DNA of 25,389 nt from positions 1 to 25,389 of the forward strand of contig JAUQYW010000639.1 of NCBI GenBank assembly GCA_030587525.1, read 5' to 3'. The stretch's first letter is position 1, and each line of letters begins with the position of its first letter. This document shows, piece after piece, positions 7,035 to 14,584 of this stretch. The notes beneath the pieces are model-generated. The model was given only the letters and a program-made list of their open reading frames with translations, searched no databases and had not been told where the DNA came from. The stretch is from Candidatus Sigynarchaeota archaeon. Its GTDB lineage: Archaea; Asgardarchaeota; Lokiarchaeia; Sigynarchaeales; Sigynarchaeaceae. The position numbers and the translations under genes were made by a program.

Positions 7035-7809
7035 CCACTCGTGCCTTAATCGCGTGGCCTAGAGCCATGCCTGGAAATCCGAATTTCACACCCCTGGCGA
7101 TGAATCGATCGAGTATGGGGGAGAACGTGTTCGCCGTCGCCTCGAAATCGTGGATGACGATGATCTCGGGCGCGGATCGCGATGCTTCTTCGGATAATTT
7201 TGCAGTAAAATACTTGTCTATGCGATCTAGCACTTTTTCCATGCTGTCGATGCCATCCCGCACCTTCTTGCTCAGCAGTGCCCACTCCATGGCATCGAAC
7301 GTCCACCACGTGTCTGCATCAGTATCCAGGTTCCAGCCGGGATATGAAGGATATATCACACCAGGAAACGCGGGTTGGGCATAACCAAGCTGGACGAGAA
7401 AGGCTTGTATTGCACGCGCATGCAGGACCTGGTCAGGAGCGGCTTGTTCTTCGAGATGGGTCCCGGTGCCTTTATCGCCCCAGGGGAACCGAAACACCCG
7501 CGCGGGGCGCTCGATGCCGGCTTTCTCGTACACCTGGTCGATGCTCCGATCCGTTCGCTCGATCTGCGCCTTGCACTTGGCAAGTCGCATCCGGGAGAAA
7601 TAAGGGTGATTATACGAATGATTGCCCATCACGTGCCCGTGCTTGATGATATCCGCGGCAATCTCGGGCCGCTGGTCGATGAACTCCCCCCTGCAGAATA
7701 ACAAGGCCTTGATGCCGAGCGCATCGAGGAGGGCCAGCTTTCTTGGCGTATCGCCCGACGGTGCATCGTCGATGGTCAAATATGCTTCAATGCTTGCCAT
7801 AATTTTCAC
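7024..7809 (-). CDS. Polysaccharide deacetylase (NodB-fold) family protein
   Basis: A 261-aa carbohydrate-esterase-4-type protein that would remove N-acetyl or other acyl groups from a glycan. Numbered from the GTG at 7809: motif 1 is LTIDDAPSG with D14 and metal-binding D15. Motif 2 is GNHSYNHPYF with metal-binding H64 and H68. Motif 3 is RFPWGDKG (107-114). A late HD-type motif occurs in IVIHDFEA. The metal triad (D15, H64, H68) is complete, so activity is plausible. The GTG at 7809 and an ATG at 7800 (MASIEAYLTI) are both possible, and the ATG begins closer to the first strand. No signal peptide is visible, so it may act on an intracellular or lipid-linked sugar. It is divergent from the MaoC-type gene with about 80 nt between them. 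Confidence 0.85.
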   Translation of the reverse strand: MKIMASIEAYLTIDDAPSGDTPRKLALLDALGIKALLFCRGEFIDQRPEIAADIIKHGHVMGNHSYNHPYFSRMRLAKCKAQIERTDRSIDQVYEKAGIERPARVFRFPWGDKGTGTHLEEQAAPDQVLHARAIQAFLVQLGYAQPAFPGVIYPSYPGWNLDTDADTWWTFDAMEWALLSKKVRDGIDSMEKVLDRIDKYFTAKLSEEASRSAPEIIVIHDFEATANTFSPILDRFIARGVKFGFPGMALGHAIKARVEKK

Positions 7810-7850
7810 GCGCTACCGGCTATTGCTTGCCTTGCATTGAAATAACCGTC

Positions 7851-7881
7851 CATATTTAATACCATGCTGGACTCGCGGTGA
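7851..7881 (+). promoter_or_regulatory. Promoter and ribosome-binding site of the MaoC-type gene
   Basis: TATA-like CATATTTAAT (7851-7860) lies about 35 nt before the ATG at 7891, and GGTGA (7877-7881) is spaced as a ribosome-binding site. The AT core reads TATA-like on both strands and could also drive the divergent deacetylase gene. Confidence 0.5.
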
Positions 7882-7890
7882 GCATCATCC

Positions 7891-8328
7891 ATGAAAATCG
7901 GCCGTACCATCGAAGAATTCAAGGTGGGTATGCAACACACGTTCAAACGGAGATTCACCGCCGAGGAAACGCGGCTGATGGGCGAGCTCACGCAGGATCA
8001 TAATCCATTTCATTATGATTCTGAGTTCATCAAGAATACGAAATTTAAGAAGCCCATTGTCCACGGATTGCTCGTGGGGGGCATGATCTGTCACTTCGGG
8101 GGAGATATCTTTCCAGGACCCGGCTATCTCGCTGAAAAAATGGATTTCAAGTTTCTTCGTCCGGTGCATTTCGATGAAGAGATCACCGCGATCGGAACCG
8201 TGACCGCCGTGGATAGAAACCGCCGCCGAGTGACGTTTACCATGGAATGCTTCGATGCTCGCGGGGAAAAGGTGCTGGAAGGATCCATGACGGGCATACC
8301 TTACCAGGTCGACGTGCAAAATCCATGA
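7891..8328 (+). CDS. MaoC-like (R)-specific enoyl-CoA hydratase
   Basis: A 145-aa single hot-dog domain, the usual size for (R)-hydratases that add water to trans-2-enoyl-CoA (or acyl carrier) to give (R)-3-hydroxyacyl-CoA. The hydratase-2 motif is present: TQDHNPFHYD, with catalytic D36 and H41, followed by KPIVHGLLVGGM. The first motif residue, usually Gly, is Gln here. FLRPVHFDEEITAIGTV matches the family's second half. It leads a same-strand group with an alpha/beta-fold protein and a PlsC-type acyltransferase, which suggests acyl-chain metabolism. Carbon-flow direction (degradation, synthesis or a specialised acyl group) cannot be read from the sequence. Confidence 0.9.
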   Translation: MKIGRTIEEFKVGMQHTFKRRFTAEETRLMGELTQDHNPFHYDSEFIKNTKFKKPIVHGLLVGGMICHFGGDIFPGPGYLAEKMDFKFLRPVHFDEEITAIGTVTAVDRNRRRVTFTMECFDARGEKVLEGSMTGIPYQVDVQNP

Positions 8329-8413
8329 TCGGCGTGCTTTTAAATGGCAAGAGGGTATTATATCTCGTGAAAAACGAAAGTTGTAACAAACTAATTGAAA
8401 GGGATTCTTGTAC

Positions 8414-9166
8414 ATGCCAGTCATCGTGATTGCTGCGAACGAAATCAGTTACGACACGCAAGGCCAAGGAGATCGAGCAATTTTGTTCATTCACGGTATA
8501 GGAGCCGACCGTACCGTGTGGAAACCATTGATCGAGCATTTTTCCAAGAATTACAAGTGTTATCGTTTCGATTGGAAGGGCTTCGGCGAGAGCCGGCTCA
8601 ACATTGATTCCAGCTTCTCATGTGATATCCTTGCAAAGGAATTAAAATCCATCATCGACGAGCTCAACATCACGACCGATTTTTACATCATTGCGGACAA
8701 TGCAGGTGCATTGGCTGCGATCCAGGCAGACATCGACGACCTCGTCCATAGCAAAGCGATCATCGTGATTAATGCGGCGGACAAGTTCAAGATGAAAGCG
8801 AAATACAAGCAGCTATTGAAAAGCCTGGCCGACAACAGCAAGATGAAAATGGTCGATAAAGTCAGTATGAAAGAAAAACTGGAGAAAAAGCAAGCATACA
8901 TCGAGACTTGGCTCAAGGAGATAGGTTCTGTTGATTTGTCCGGCAAGGCCGTGTACATCGAAACCCCGGTCGACTTCATCATCGGCAAAACGAACAATTT
9001 CGTGTCCATGAAGGATTGCGAATCGACCGTGAGCCGCGTGCCGAAATCGCGGGTCGTCCAGATAGACGCTGGCGATTACATCATGCTCGAAAATCCGCAA
9101 GCATTGATCCAAGAAATCGAGGATTTCATCACCAAGTACATTCCCTCGCTTCAAAAGAAGACGTGA
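8414..9166 (+). CDS. Alpha/beta-hydrolase-fold protein with substituted catalytic triad (probable pseudoenzyme)
   Basis: This 250-aa protein keeps the fold markers: ILFIHGIGADRTVW (24-36, the HG oxyanion-hole strand), YRFDWKGFGES (50-60, the usual D-x-x-G-x-G-x-S strand), a nucleophile-elbow-like strand and a C-terminal helix. All three catalytic positions are changed. The elbow, normally GxSxG, reads ADNAG with Asn96 for Ser. The acid site after the sixth strand reads GKTNNF, with Asn where Asp is expected. The His position reads AGDYIMLENP, with Asp221. The cap is short and rich in Lys. Ordinary serine hydrolysis is therefore unlikely; binding, scaffolding or unusual chemistry are alternatives. 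I chose the ATG at 8414 because GAAAGGGA lies about 10 nt upstream; a TTG at 8408 is the other candidate. Confidence 0.8.
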   Translation: MPVIVIAANEISYDTQGQGDRAILFIHGIGADRTVWKPLIEHFSKNYKCYRFDWKGFGESRLNIDSSFSCDILAKELKSIIDELNITTDFYIIADNAGALAAIQADIDDLVHSKAIIVINAADKFKMKAKYKQLLKSLADNSKMKMVDKVSMKEKLEKKQAYIETWLKEIGSVDLSGKAVYIETPVDFIIGKTNNFVSMKDCESTVSRVPKSRVVQIDAGDYIMLENPQALIQEIEDFITKYIPSLQKKT

Positions 9167-9209
9167 TCACGGGTACAAACGTATCGACGCACGGTTCTCG
9201 AACCTCTAT

Positions 9210-9277
9210 TAATTCTTTCTTTATTTGTTAATAATTTCTCTGTCTAGTAATTCTTTCTTTATTCGTTAATAATTTCT
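9210..9277 (+). repeat. Two 30-bp direct repeats (one mismatch), period 38 bp
   Basis: Positions 9210-9239 and 9248-9277 are identical apart from T to C at unit position 17, separated by 8 nt. Each unit is T-rich (TTCTTTCTTTATT, then GTTAATAATTTCT). They lie 43 nt after the stop of the hydrolase-fold gene, so they may act as tandem U-tract terminators or be a local duplication. Confidence 0.75.
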
Positions 9278-9318
9278 TTGCAATTTCGATCGTTGATATA
9301 GTCGATTGTTCACGATTT

Positions 9319-9330
9319 CAATTATAGACA
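9319..9330 (+). promoter_or_regulatory. Candidate TATA box of the acyltransferase gene
   Basis: CAATTATAGACA precedes the ATG at 9367 by about 40 nt. The expected start site is near 9349, and GGTGG (about 9358-9362) is the ribosome-binding site. Confidence 0.4.
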
Positions 9331-9366
9331 TCTTTTTTGAGATACGATATCAGATATGGTGGAAAA

Positions 9367-10167
9367 ATGACAGCAATCGACAATGCGGCCAACAAGGAAA
9401 CCAGTAAGGAGGGGGAAAAAGCAAATCCCCTCATGCAGTTCGTTTCCAAGACCATCTTGAAGCCAATCGATTCGGTTTTTGACGGGATGTTGAAATCCGT
9501 CGAATCAGCAGGCTTGACCAAGCAAATTCAATACCCGCATTACTTGAACCAGGATTTCTTCTGGTGGAACGTGTCAAAATCTTTTTTCAACTACGAGATA
9601 TTTGGCAGCGAAAATGTTCCCCCCGAGGGACAACCGGCAGTGTTTTGCGTCAATCATCAAAGCCTATTCGACCCATTGCTTTACGGCGTTGCCGTGACAC
9701 ATTATTCGCGCCGGATCTTGCATATCATGGCAAAGATCGAGCTGTTCGAGACGCCTCTCATCAATGCTTATATCCGCTGGATATATGCATTTCCCGTGCG
9801 ACGCGGGGAGCACGACGAGAAGGCATACAGCACGGCCATCGAGTTCCTGAAGAAAGGTGAGCTCGTCGGCATGTTTCCTGAAGGAACCCTCAACGGGGGT
9901 GGCTTCAATTTCTTGGAGCCAAAAATTGGCGCAGCCAAGATGGCCATCGAGGCCCAGGTGCCCATCATCCCGGTTGGATTGACTGGAACCGACAAGATAT
10001 TTCCCAAGGGAGCGAAGTTTCCCAATTTCAACGCGAGGCTCTTGGCAAAGATTGGCGAGCCGATCCACGTGCACGAGAAATACTTTGGAAAGGAGCCCGC
10101 GCACGATGAATTGAAAGGCATCATGCAAAGCGTAATGGAAAAAATCAAGGGATTGCTCCAGTATTAA
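9367..10167 (+). CDS. PlsC-family 1-acyl-glycerol-3-phosphate acyltransferase-like protein
   Basis: A 266-aa LPLAT/PlsC-superfamily enzyme; family members transfer an acyl chain from acyl-CoA or acyl-ACP to lysophosphatidate or a related acceptor. All four motifs are present: VNHQSLFD (catalytic H97 and D102), FPVRRG (142-147), FPEGT (170-174) and IIPVGLTG (200-207). About 60 N-terminal residues precede the catalytic core, and there is no obvious TM helix, so it is probably peripheral on the membrane. The ATG at 9367 has GGTGG just upstream; a TTG at 9337 would lie upstream of the predicted start site. In an archaeon with isoprenoid ether lipids the acceptor is an open question. The nearby MaoC-type hydratase supports acyl-chain metabolism. 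Confidence 0.92.
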   Translation: MTAIDNAANKETSKEGEKANPLMQFVSKTILKPIDSVFDGMLKSVESAGLTKQIQYPHYLNQDFFWWNVSKSFFNYEIFGSENVPPEGQPAVFCVNHQSLFDPLLYGVAVTHYSRRILHIMAKIELFETPLINAYIRWIYAFPVRRGEHDEKAYSTAIEFLKKGELVGMFPEGTLNGGGFNFLEPKIGAAKMAIEAQVPIIPVGLTGTDKIFPKGAKFPNFNARLLAKIGEPIHVHEKYFGKEPAHDELKGIMQSVMEKIKGLLQY

Positions 10168-12770
10168 TTATTCCTTTTTATTTCTTTCAAGTCGGTTAAT
10201 TTCTTTACATAACAAAACCCGCGCTGGTCCATCGAGTTCATATTAATCATAATCTCGCCCAAGTTCTTGTTTTCATTTGCGTCGATAACTCGCAGAATAT
10301 TATTCCACGAGATGGCATCATCGGTGTAGGAGGCGAGACTATTCTTGGAAGTAACAAAGAAATCTTTCTTGATTCGATTTCCCTCCTTCCCGGGATAGAT
10401 AGCAAAATAGGTCATGTCTAGCTCCACGAGATCGTTGAAAAAATGCGTGCCGAGTGACACGTCAGGTACTAAACCCTCGTGCATCTCGGCAATCTCGCCG
10501 ATTATGGAGACCGTGTCGATCTCCGAGAAAGAAACCGGGATCCCGAGTGAAGGGGTCGTCGTTCCCCACCGACCTGGGCCGATGATCGCGATTTTCTTCC
10601 CCTTGGCCTTTTCATGGTGCGTGATCTTCCCGATAAGGCGTGCGAGGGCATACCGTTCACGATCGGGAAGCTTCCCGTATAATGAAGGCTCGACATAAAC
10701 GAGAAGGTCGACGGCAGTTGCGAAGCTATTACCGATGATCGGCCCTTGTGTCTTGAAGATCAAGTATTTTTCCTCGATATCGCCCGGTGCTGAAACCACG
10801 CCCACGTCACGCTTGACCTGGAACGGCCTGCATTGGAGAAGGTTGATCTTGTACTCCGTGCCACTGGAAAAATTCACGGTGAATTCGATGTCGATCGGAT
10901 TGGCGTATGCTTCCTCCAGCACCTTCAACATCTTCCGCATGTCCAAAGGAAAATTCGTGCGGTTTAGCAAGCCATCAAGCGTGAGGGTCCCGTCTGCCGA
11001 TGCGAACAATTGCAAGGGAGTGCTGTCCTTGATTTCAGGTTCTATCTTGTAAAACATGGGAGAAACAAACTTGTTATCTTGCAAATCGAGCATGTCCACG
11101 CGCTTCTGGGAATATCTCTTGATGCCCTCGTCGCTCTTGACCAATCGTTCGCCAGGGTTATTAAGCGCGACGAGCCGCGTGTAGTCCTCCTTTCTTTCAA
11201 CCGCACGAGTGCCCAGTCCGAAGACCATACGCAAGAATCCCGCTTTTTGATCGATGGTCTTGTTCCACGCGTACGGGTTGAACGAATATCCGACCCCCGC
11301 TGCGTGCGGGAAAAAATAACGCCCGTGGACGTCTCCCGAAACCCGCATCACCAGGAGGGCCATCTGCTCGTCCTTTTCGAGCAATCCCCTTGCTTTCCGA
11401 TACGTCAAGGCGACCTCGTTGATCGTGCTCGCATATATTGTCTTGACCGCGTTGATGAAGTTGTCGAGGCGCTGTTCAGGTGTTCCTTGATTTGGACAAA
11501 AAATGCTCACGTATTTCCCGGCAAATGCGTTTCCATAAGCATCTTCGAGCAAGCTGCTCGATCGCACGATGATTGGTGATTGGCCGTAATAATCGAGCAA
11601 GTTCGCAAATTGCTCGATGATGTATTTCGGAAACTTTCCCTCGACGATCTTGATCTTGGTCTCCTCGAGCCCTTCCAAAAAGGATGAGGGGTTTGATGCC
11701 TTCTTGCGGCCCCACCAAGCCTTGTTTTTCACGAGGAATGTGTAATACACGTCCGAACCGATGTAGAAGGAATCATGCATCTCCAGAAGACGGGCATACA
11801 ACTGCGGTTCACGCTTTTTCAAGATGGCTTCGGAGATGAGCATCCCGACGCTCTTTCCTCCGATTAAACCAGTACCAATCATACGCTTTCCAATAGCCAG
11901 CAAGTCTTCAAGATCAAGATATCTACTTGCTAGATCTCCAAGTCTTTTATCACGAGCGATGAACATACGCAATAACTTGTCCTTTAACTTGGCGATCTCG
12001 TCCTTTGAAATCAATCCCGCGCGAGTGCGATCCAGCACATTGCTCGCATATTGAAACGTCAATCGCCAGTTGTCTTGTTGGCTCCCCGCCAGATCGAACC
12101 AGGGTTGCTTCACGCGCGACGAAAATTCAGCCACGAGACTGCTTCGCGTGATGGGAATAAATTGCTCGCCAGACATCTCGTGAAGCATATACATGGTCGG
12201 TGAATGCCGCTCGTAGACTTTAATGGGTTGGATGTACTCCCGGCCATTCCAGTGATACACGTCGATGATGACTTGTGCCGTGTCTTGAATCGCGTCGATA
12301 ACTTGCGACGCGTGTTTGTTCCGGATCAGCGTGAAATAGGTCGCGGTGTCGAAATCGAAAAGGTATGGGCACACGAGCTGGAAAAAGTTCCCGAGCATGA
12401 TGTCAGAATACCAATCGACCGAGAGGTCCGAAAGGCAGTCGAAAACATAGCATGCCCCGATGCTGTATTTTTCGATAACCCCGAATATCGCATTCAAGAA
12501 AGATTCAAATCCTGCAGCAGGATTCAGCTCGTAGATATGAGCATCCACGTCAGGTGGGATAAGGGGGGCATGGCTTGCAAACCTGAAATAAATCAACGTT
12601 CTTTTGTTTCTATTAGCATCACGACAAAACGCGTGGACGAACGGGACGTAATCGTTGACATGGTCCACTTGCCAGACTACGTTGTCTCCGGCGCGAAGAC
12701 CCTTGAGCACGCCATCGAGTGAAGGTAAACCGGTGCTGAGCGTGTTTAACAAATTTGCCATCGTTCCCAA
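10164..12770 (-). CDS. KaiC/RecA-like domain fused to PPDK-type ATP-grasp (PEP/pyruvate-binding) domain
   Basis: An 868-aa protein (865 from the ATG at 12761, preferred over the TTG at 12770). Residues 1-225 resemble KaiC/RadA-type ATPases (STGLPSLDGVLKGLRAGDNVV) but have VDHVNDYVP where the GxxGxGKT loop should be, so ATP binding there is doubtful. Residues about 290-650 match the pyruvate-phosphate-dikinase N-terminal ATP-grasp: IIVRSSSLLEDAYGNAFAGK near 400-420, then VFGLGTRAV and the RPF-type end (LLQCRPFQV). The rest holds a conserved-looking GPGRWGTTTPSLGIPV segment. The phosphohistidine domain and PEP-binding TIM barrel of PEP synthase and PPDK are missing, so it cannot carry out their full reaction. 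It could be a nucleotide-dependent kinase or regulator. Its 3' end overlaps the convergent acyltransferase stop by 4 nt. Confidence 0.85.
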   Translation of the reverse strand: MGTMANLLNTLSTGLPSLDGVLKGLRAGDNVVWQVDHVNDYVPFVHAFCRDANRNKRTLIYFRFASHAPLIPPDVDAHIYELNPAAGFESFLNAIFGVIEKYSIGACYVFDCLSDLSVDWYSDIMLGNFFQLVCPYLFDFDTATYFTLIRNKHASQVIDAIQDTAQVIIDVYHWNGREYIQPIKVYERHSPTMYMLHEMSGEQFIPITRSSLVAEFSSRVKQPWFDLAGSQQDNWRLTFQYASNVLDRTRAGLISKDEIAKLKDKLLRMFIARDKRLGDLASRYLDLEDLLAIGKRMIGTGLIGGKSVGMLISEAILKKREPQLYARLLEMHDSFYIGSDVYYTFLVKNKAWWGRKKASNPSSFLEGLEETKIKIVEGKFPKYIIEQFANLLDYYGQSPIIVRSSSLLEDAYGNAFAGKYVSIFCPNQGTPEQRLDNFINAVKTIYASTINEVALTYRKARGLLEKDEQMALLVMRVSGDVHGRYFFPHAAGVGYSFNPYAWNKTIDQKAGFLRMVFGLGTRAVERKEDYTRLVALNNPGERLVKSDEGIKRYSQKRVDMLDLQDNKFVSPMFYKIEPEIKDSTPLQLFASADGTLTLDGLLNRTNFPLDMRKMLKVLEEAYANPIDIEFTVNFSSGTEYKINLLQCRPFQVKRDVGVVSAPGDIEEKYLIFKTQGPIIGNSFATAVDLLVYVEPSLYGKLPDRERYALARLIGKITHHEKAKGKKIAIIGPGRWGTTTPSLGIPVSFSEIDTVSIIGEIAEMHEGLVPDVSLGTHFFNDLVELDMTYFAIYPGKEGNRIKKDFFVTSKNSLASYTDDAISWNNILRVIDANENKNLGEIMINMNSMDQRGFCYVKKLTDLKEIKRNN

Positions 12771-12807
12771 TCTAATCTGAGACAGTCGTGACTATTCGTG
12801 AAAAATG

Positions 12808-13012
12808 TGGATAAAGTTGGACATCATCGCTGAATGCGCTGTTAGGAGCTCATGGTGCATTCTATCATGATCAAGATGTTGCATGTTCGGTCATTTTCCG
12901 CGGTGTTTAAATTAAGATAGAAATCATAAACACGGTTTCGTTCTTACTTTCAAGACGGAGCCCGCGGGTTTTCTCTAACGACCCGCGCGGGCGAAGTGTC
13001 CAACTTTATCCA
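12808..13012. mobile_element. 205-bp element bounded by perfect 16-bp inverted repeats (MITE-like or structured)
   Basis: TGGATAAAGTTGGACA at 12808-12823 is the exact reverse complement of 12997-13012. The interior has no ORF of useful length and carries a second GC-rich hairpin. No target-site duplication is visible in the flanks, so mobility is not proven. It occupies the divergent space between the ATP-grasp gene and the Hdr/GOGAT operon. Read outward, each repeat contains ACTTTATCC, which is TATA-like. Confidence 0.55.
12960..12992. repeat. GC-rich hairpin inside the 205-bp element
   Basis: GCCCGC (12960-12965) pairs with GCGGGC (12987-12992), and GGGT (12966-12969) pairs with ACCC (12981-12984). 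This leaves a 2-nt bulge and an 11-nt loop. The GC content contrasts with the AT-rich surroundings. Confidence 0.55.
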
Positions 13013-13234
13013 TCCTCATAGTTAGAGTCGATTTAAAAGGTATCGGTTATATGTTTCTGCCTATGTAATTCATTGACACTTATCTCTATGCCTGCAAAGG
13101 TTTTTTGAAAAAGTTGATTTGTTATTTAGGATTGGTTGAACAGATATCACCATTTTGTCCTTTTTTTTTATTTTTTATAGATGAATCTTAAAACACCTGG
13201 AAATTTTGAAATTCACATACATTTGATGATGTGA
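13013..13234 (+). promoter_or_regulatory. Upstream region of the Hdr/GOGAT operon
   Basis: The 222 nt before the TTG start contain TATA-like ATTTAAAAGG (13031-13040), a T-rich tract at 13161-13176 and TATA-like TTTTTATAG (13172-13180). The last would place a start site near 13203. A 17-codon open frame (13181-13234) ends in TGA directly before the TTG start and is in the same frame. Which element is used cannot be decided from the sequence. Confidence 0.4.
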
Positions 13235-14563
13235 TTGCATATTCCCGAAAATATCCAAGTTTTCTGGGGTTGCTTCATTCCAACGAAGTTCCCGCACCTC
13301 GAGAAGAGCATCCGGGCTGTGCTCAAGCAGCTGAAGATCGCATTTTCAGAAAATAACCGGTTCACGTGCTGCCCAGAACCGTCATACAAGAACATCAACG
13401 AAAATGCGTGGCTGCTCACGGCGGGGAGAAACCTGGCCGTCGCGGAGCAATTGCATTGCGATATCTTGACGCCCTGCAATGGTTGTTTTGAAACGCTGAA
13501 GACGTTAAAGATCTTGATGCGGGAGGATGATAAGATCAAGAAAAGGGTTAATCAAATGCTAGCCACGTTGGATCCTCCTTTACAATTCAATGACACGATC
13601 GATGTTTTTCACCTCGTCGATTATTTCTGGAAGATCAAGGAAAATATCAAGGATAACGTGAAAAGTCCGCTAGAAGACTTGAAGGTCGCCGTGCATTATG
13701 GCTGCCACCTCATTCGTCCGAGCCGCGAAATACAGCTGGACAACCCGTTCGAGCCGAAGATCCTCGATGAGCTCGTGGGGCTCGTTGGTGCCAAGTCCGT
13801 GCAATATCCCGATAAGCTTCTTTGTTGCGGGGGTTCTTACGAGCGCGCTGGCCAAAAGGAAGCGAGTTTAAACATGGTCCAACGCAAGTTACAGCATATG
13901 AAGGAAGCTGGTGCCCAAGCCGTGCTCGTTTCATGCCCGAACTGCTATCTCCAATTTGAAATGGAACAAGCAGCCCTCCAGAAACTCGACGTGGACGTGC
14001 ACTTGCCCGTCTTCTTCATCACGGATTTTATCGGTCTTGCGCTCGGTTTAACGCCTGATGATCTGGGCATGAATTACCATGTCATCGATCCGACACCCGC
14101 CTTGTCCGCAATCGGTAAAATCATGGCTACGCGAGAAAGTATCACGAAAGATTTCGACATCGACGAGATCGAACGCTGCATCGCGTGCGGCGCGTGCAAG
14201 GACGATTGCCCGAGCTGCAAGAACGGGACCATGGATCCTCCTGCCCTTTTCAAGAAGGTGATATCGGGGCAACTCGATGACGTGCTCAAGGACCCGAGCA
14301 TATGGGCTTGCCTTGATTGTTACACGTGCGCGGAAATGTGCTCGATTGGCATGAGCTGGCACGACACGCTCAAGAAACTTCGGAACATGGCGGCCAAAAA
14401 AGGTTACATCACGAAAGGTTTCGAGCGGCAGGCCGAGACTTTTACAAGGATACTGCGCGTCATTCCACCATCGAAATCCAAACGAAAACAGCTGGGTCTT
14501 CCAGACATCGAGAATCCAGCCGTGGACGACTTGAAAGCAAAGATGCAAGAAAATAACGATTGA
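13235..14563 (+). CDS. Heterodisulfide-reductase-like HdrB-HdrC fusion
   Basis: This 442-aa protein combines an HdrB-type domain (1-290) and an HdrC-type ferredoxin domain (305-400). HdrB has two CCG cysteine motifs: C13, C45/C46, C81, C84 and C157, C197/C198, C234, C237. These would hold two non-cubane [4Fe-4S] clusters for disulfide/dithiol chemistry. The HdrC part has C315, C318, C321, C325 and C359, C362, C365, C369 for two [4Fe-4S] clusters. The TTG at 13235 is the only plausible start: an in-frame TGA precedes it, and WGCFIP must lie near the N-terminus. It is first in an operon with the three glutamate synthase genes (21 nt to the next). No HdrA is in the window. Electron transfer to or from GOGAT is inferred from position; the disulfide substrate is unknown. 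Confidence 0.88.
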   Translation: MHIPENIQVFWGCFIPTKFPHLEKSIRAVLKQLKIAFSENNRFTCCPEPSYKNINENAWLLTAGRNLAVAEQLHCDILTPCNGCFETLKTLKILMREDDKIKKRVNQMLATLDPPLQFNDTIDVFHLVDYFWKIKENIKDNVKSPLEDLKVAVHYGCHLIRPSREIQLDNPFEPKILDELVGLVGAKSVQYPDKLLCCGGSYERAGQKEASLNMVQRKLQHMKEAGAQAVLVSCPNCYLQFEMEQAALQKLDVDVHLPVFFITDFIGLALGLTPDDLGMNYHVIDPTPALSAIGKIMATRESITKDFDIDEIERCIACGACKDDCPSCKNGTMDPPALFKKVISGQLDDVLKDPSIWACLDCYTCAEMCSIGMSWHDTLKKLRNMAAKKGYITKGFERQAETFTRILRVIPPSKSKRKQLGLPDIENPAVDDLKAKMQENND

Positions 14564-14584
14564 ATCAGAAGGTAGAACAAGGAT

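Noticed and set aside
12781..13234. CRISPR array or tRNA in the gap before the Hdr/GOGAT operon
   Set aside because: There is only one pair of inverted, not direct, repeats, no regular spacing, and no tRNA-like fold.
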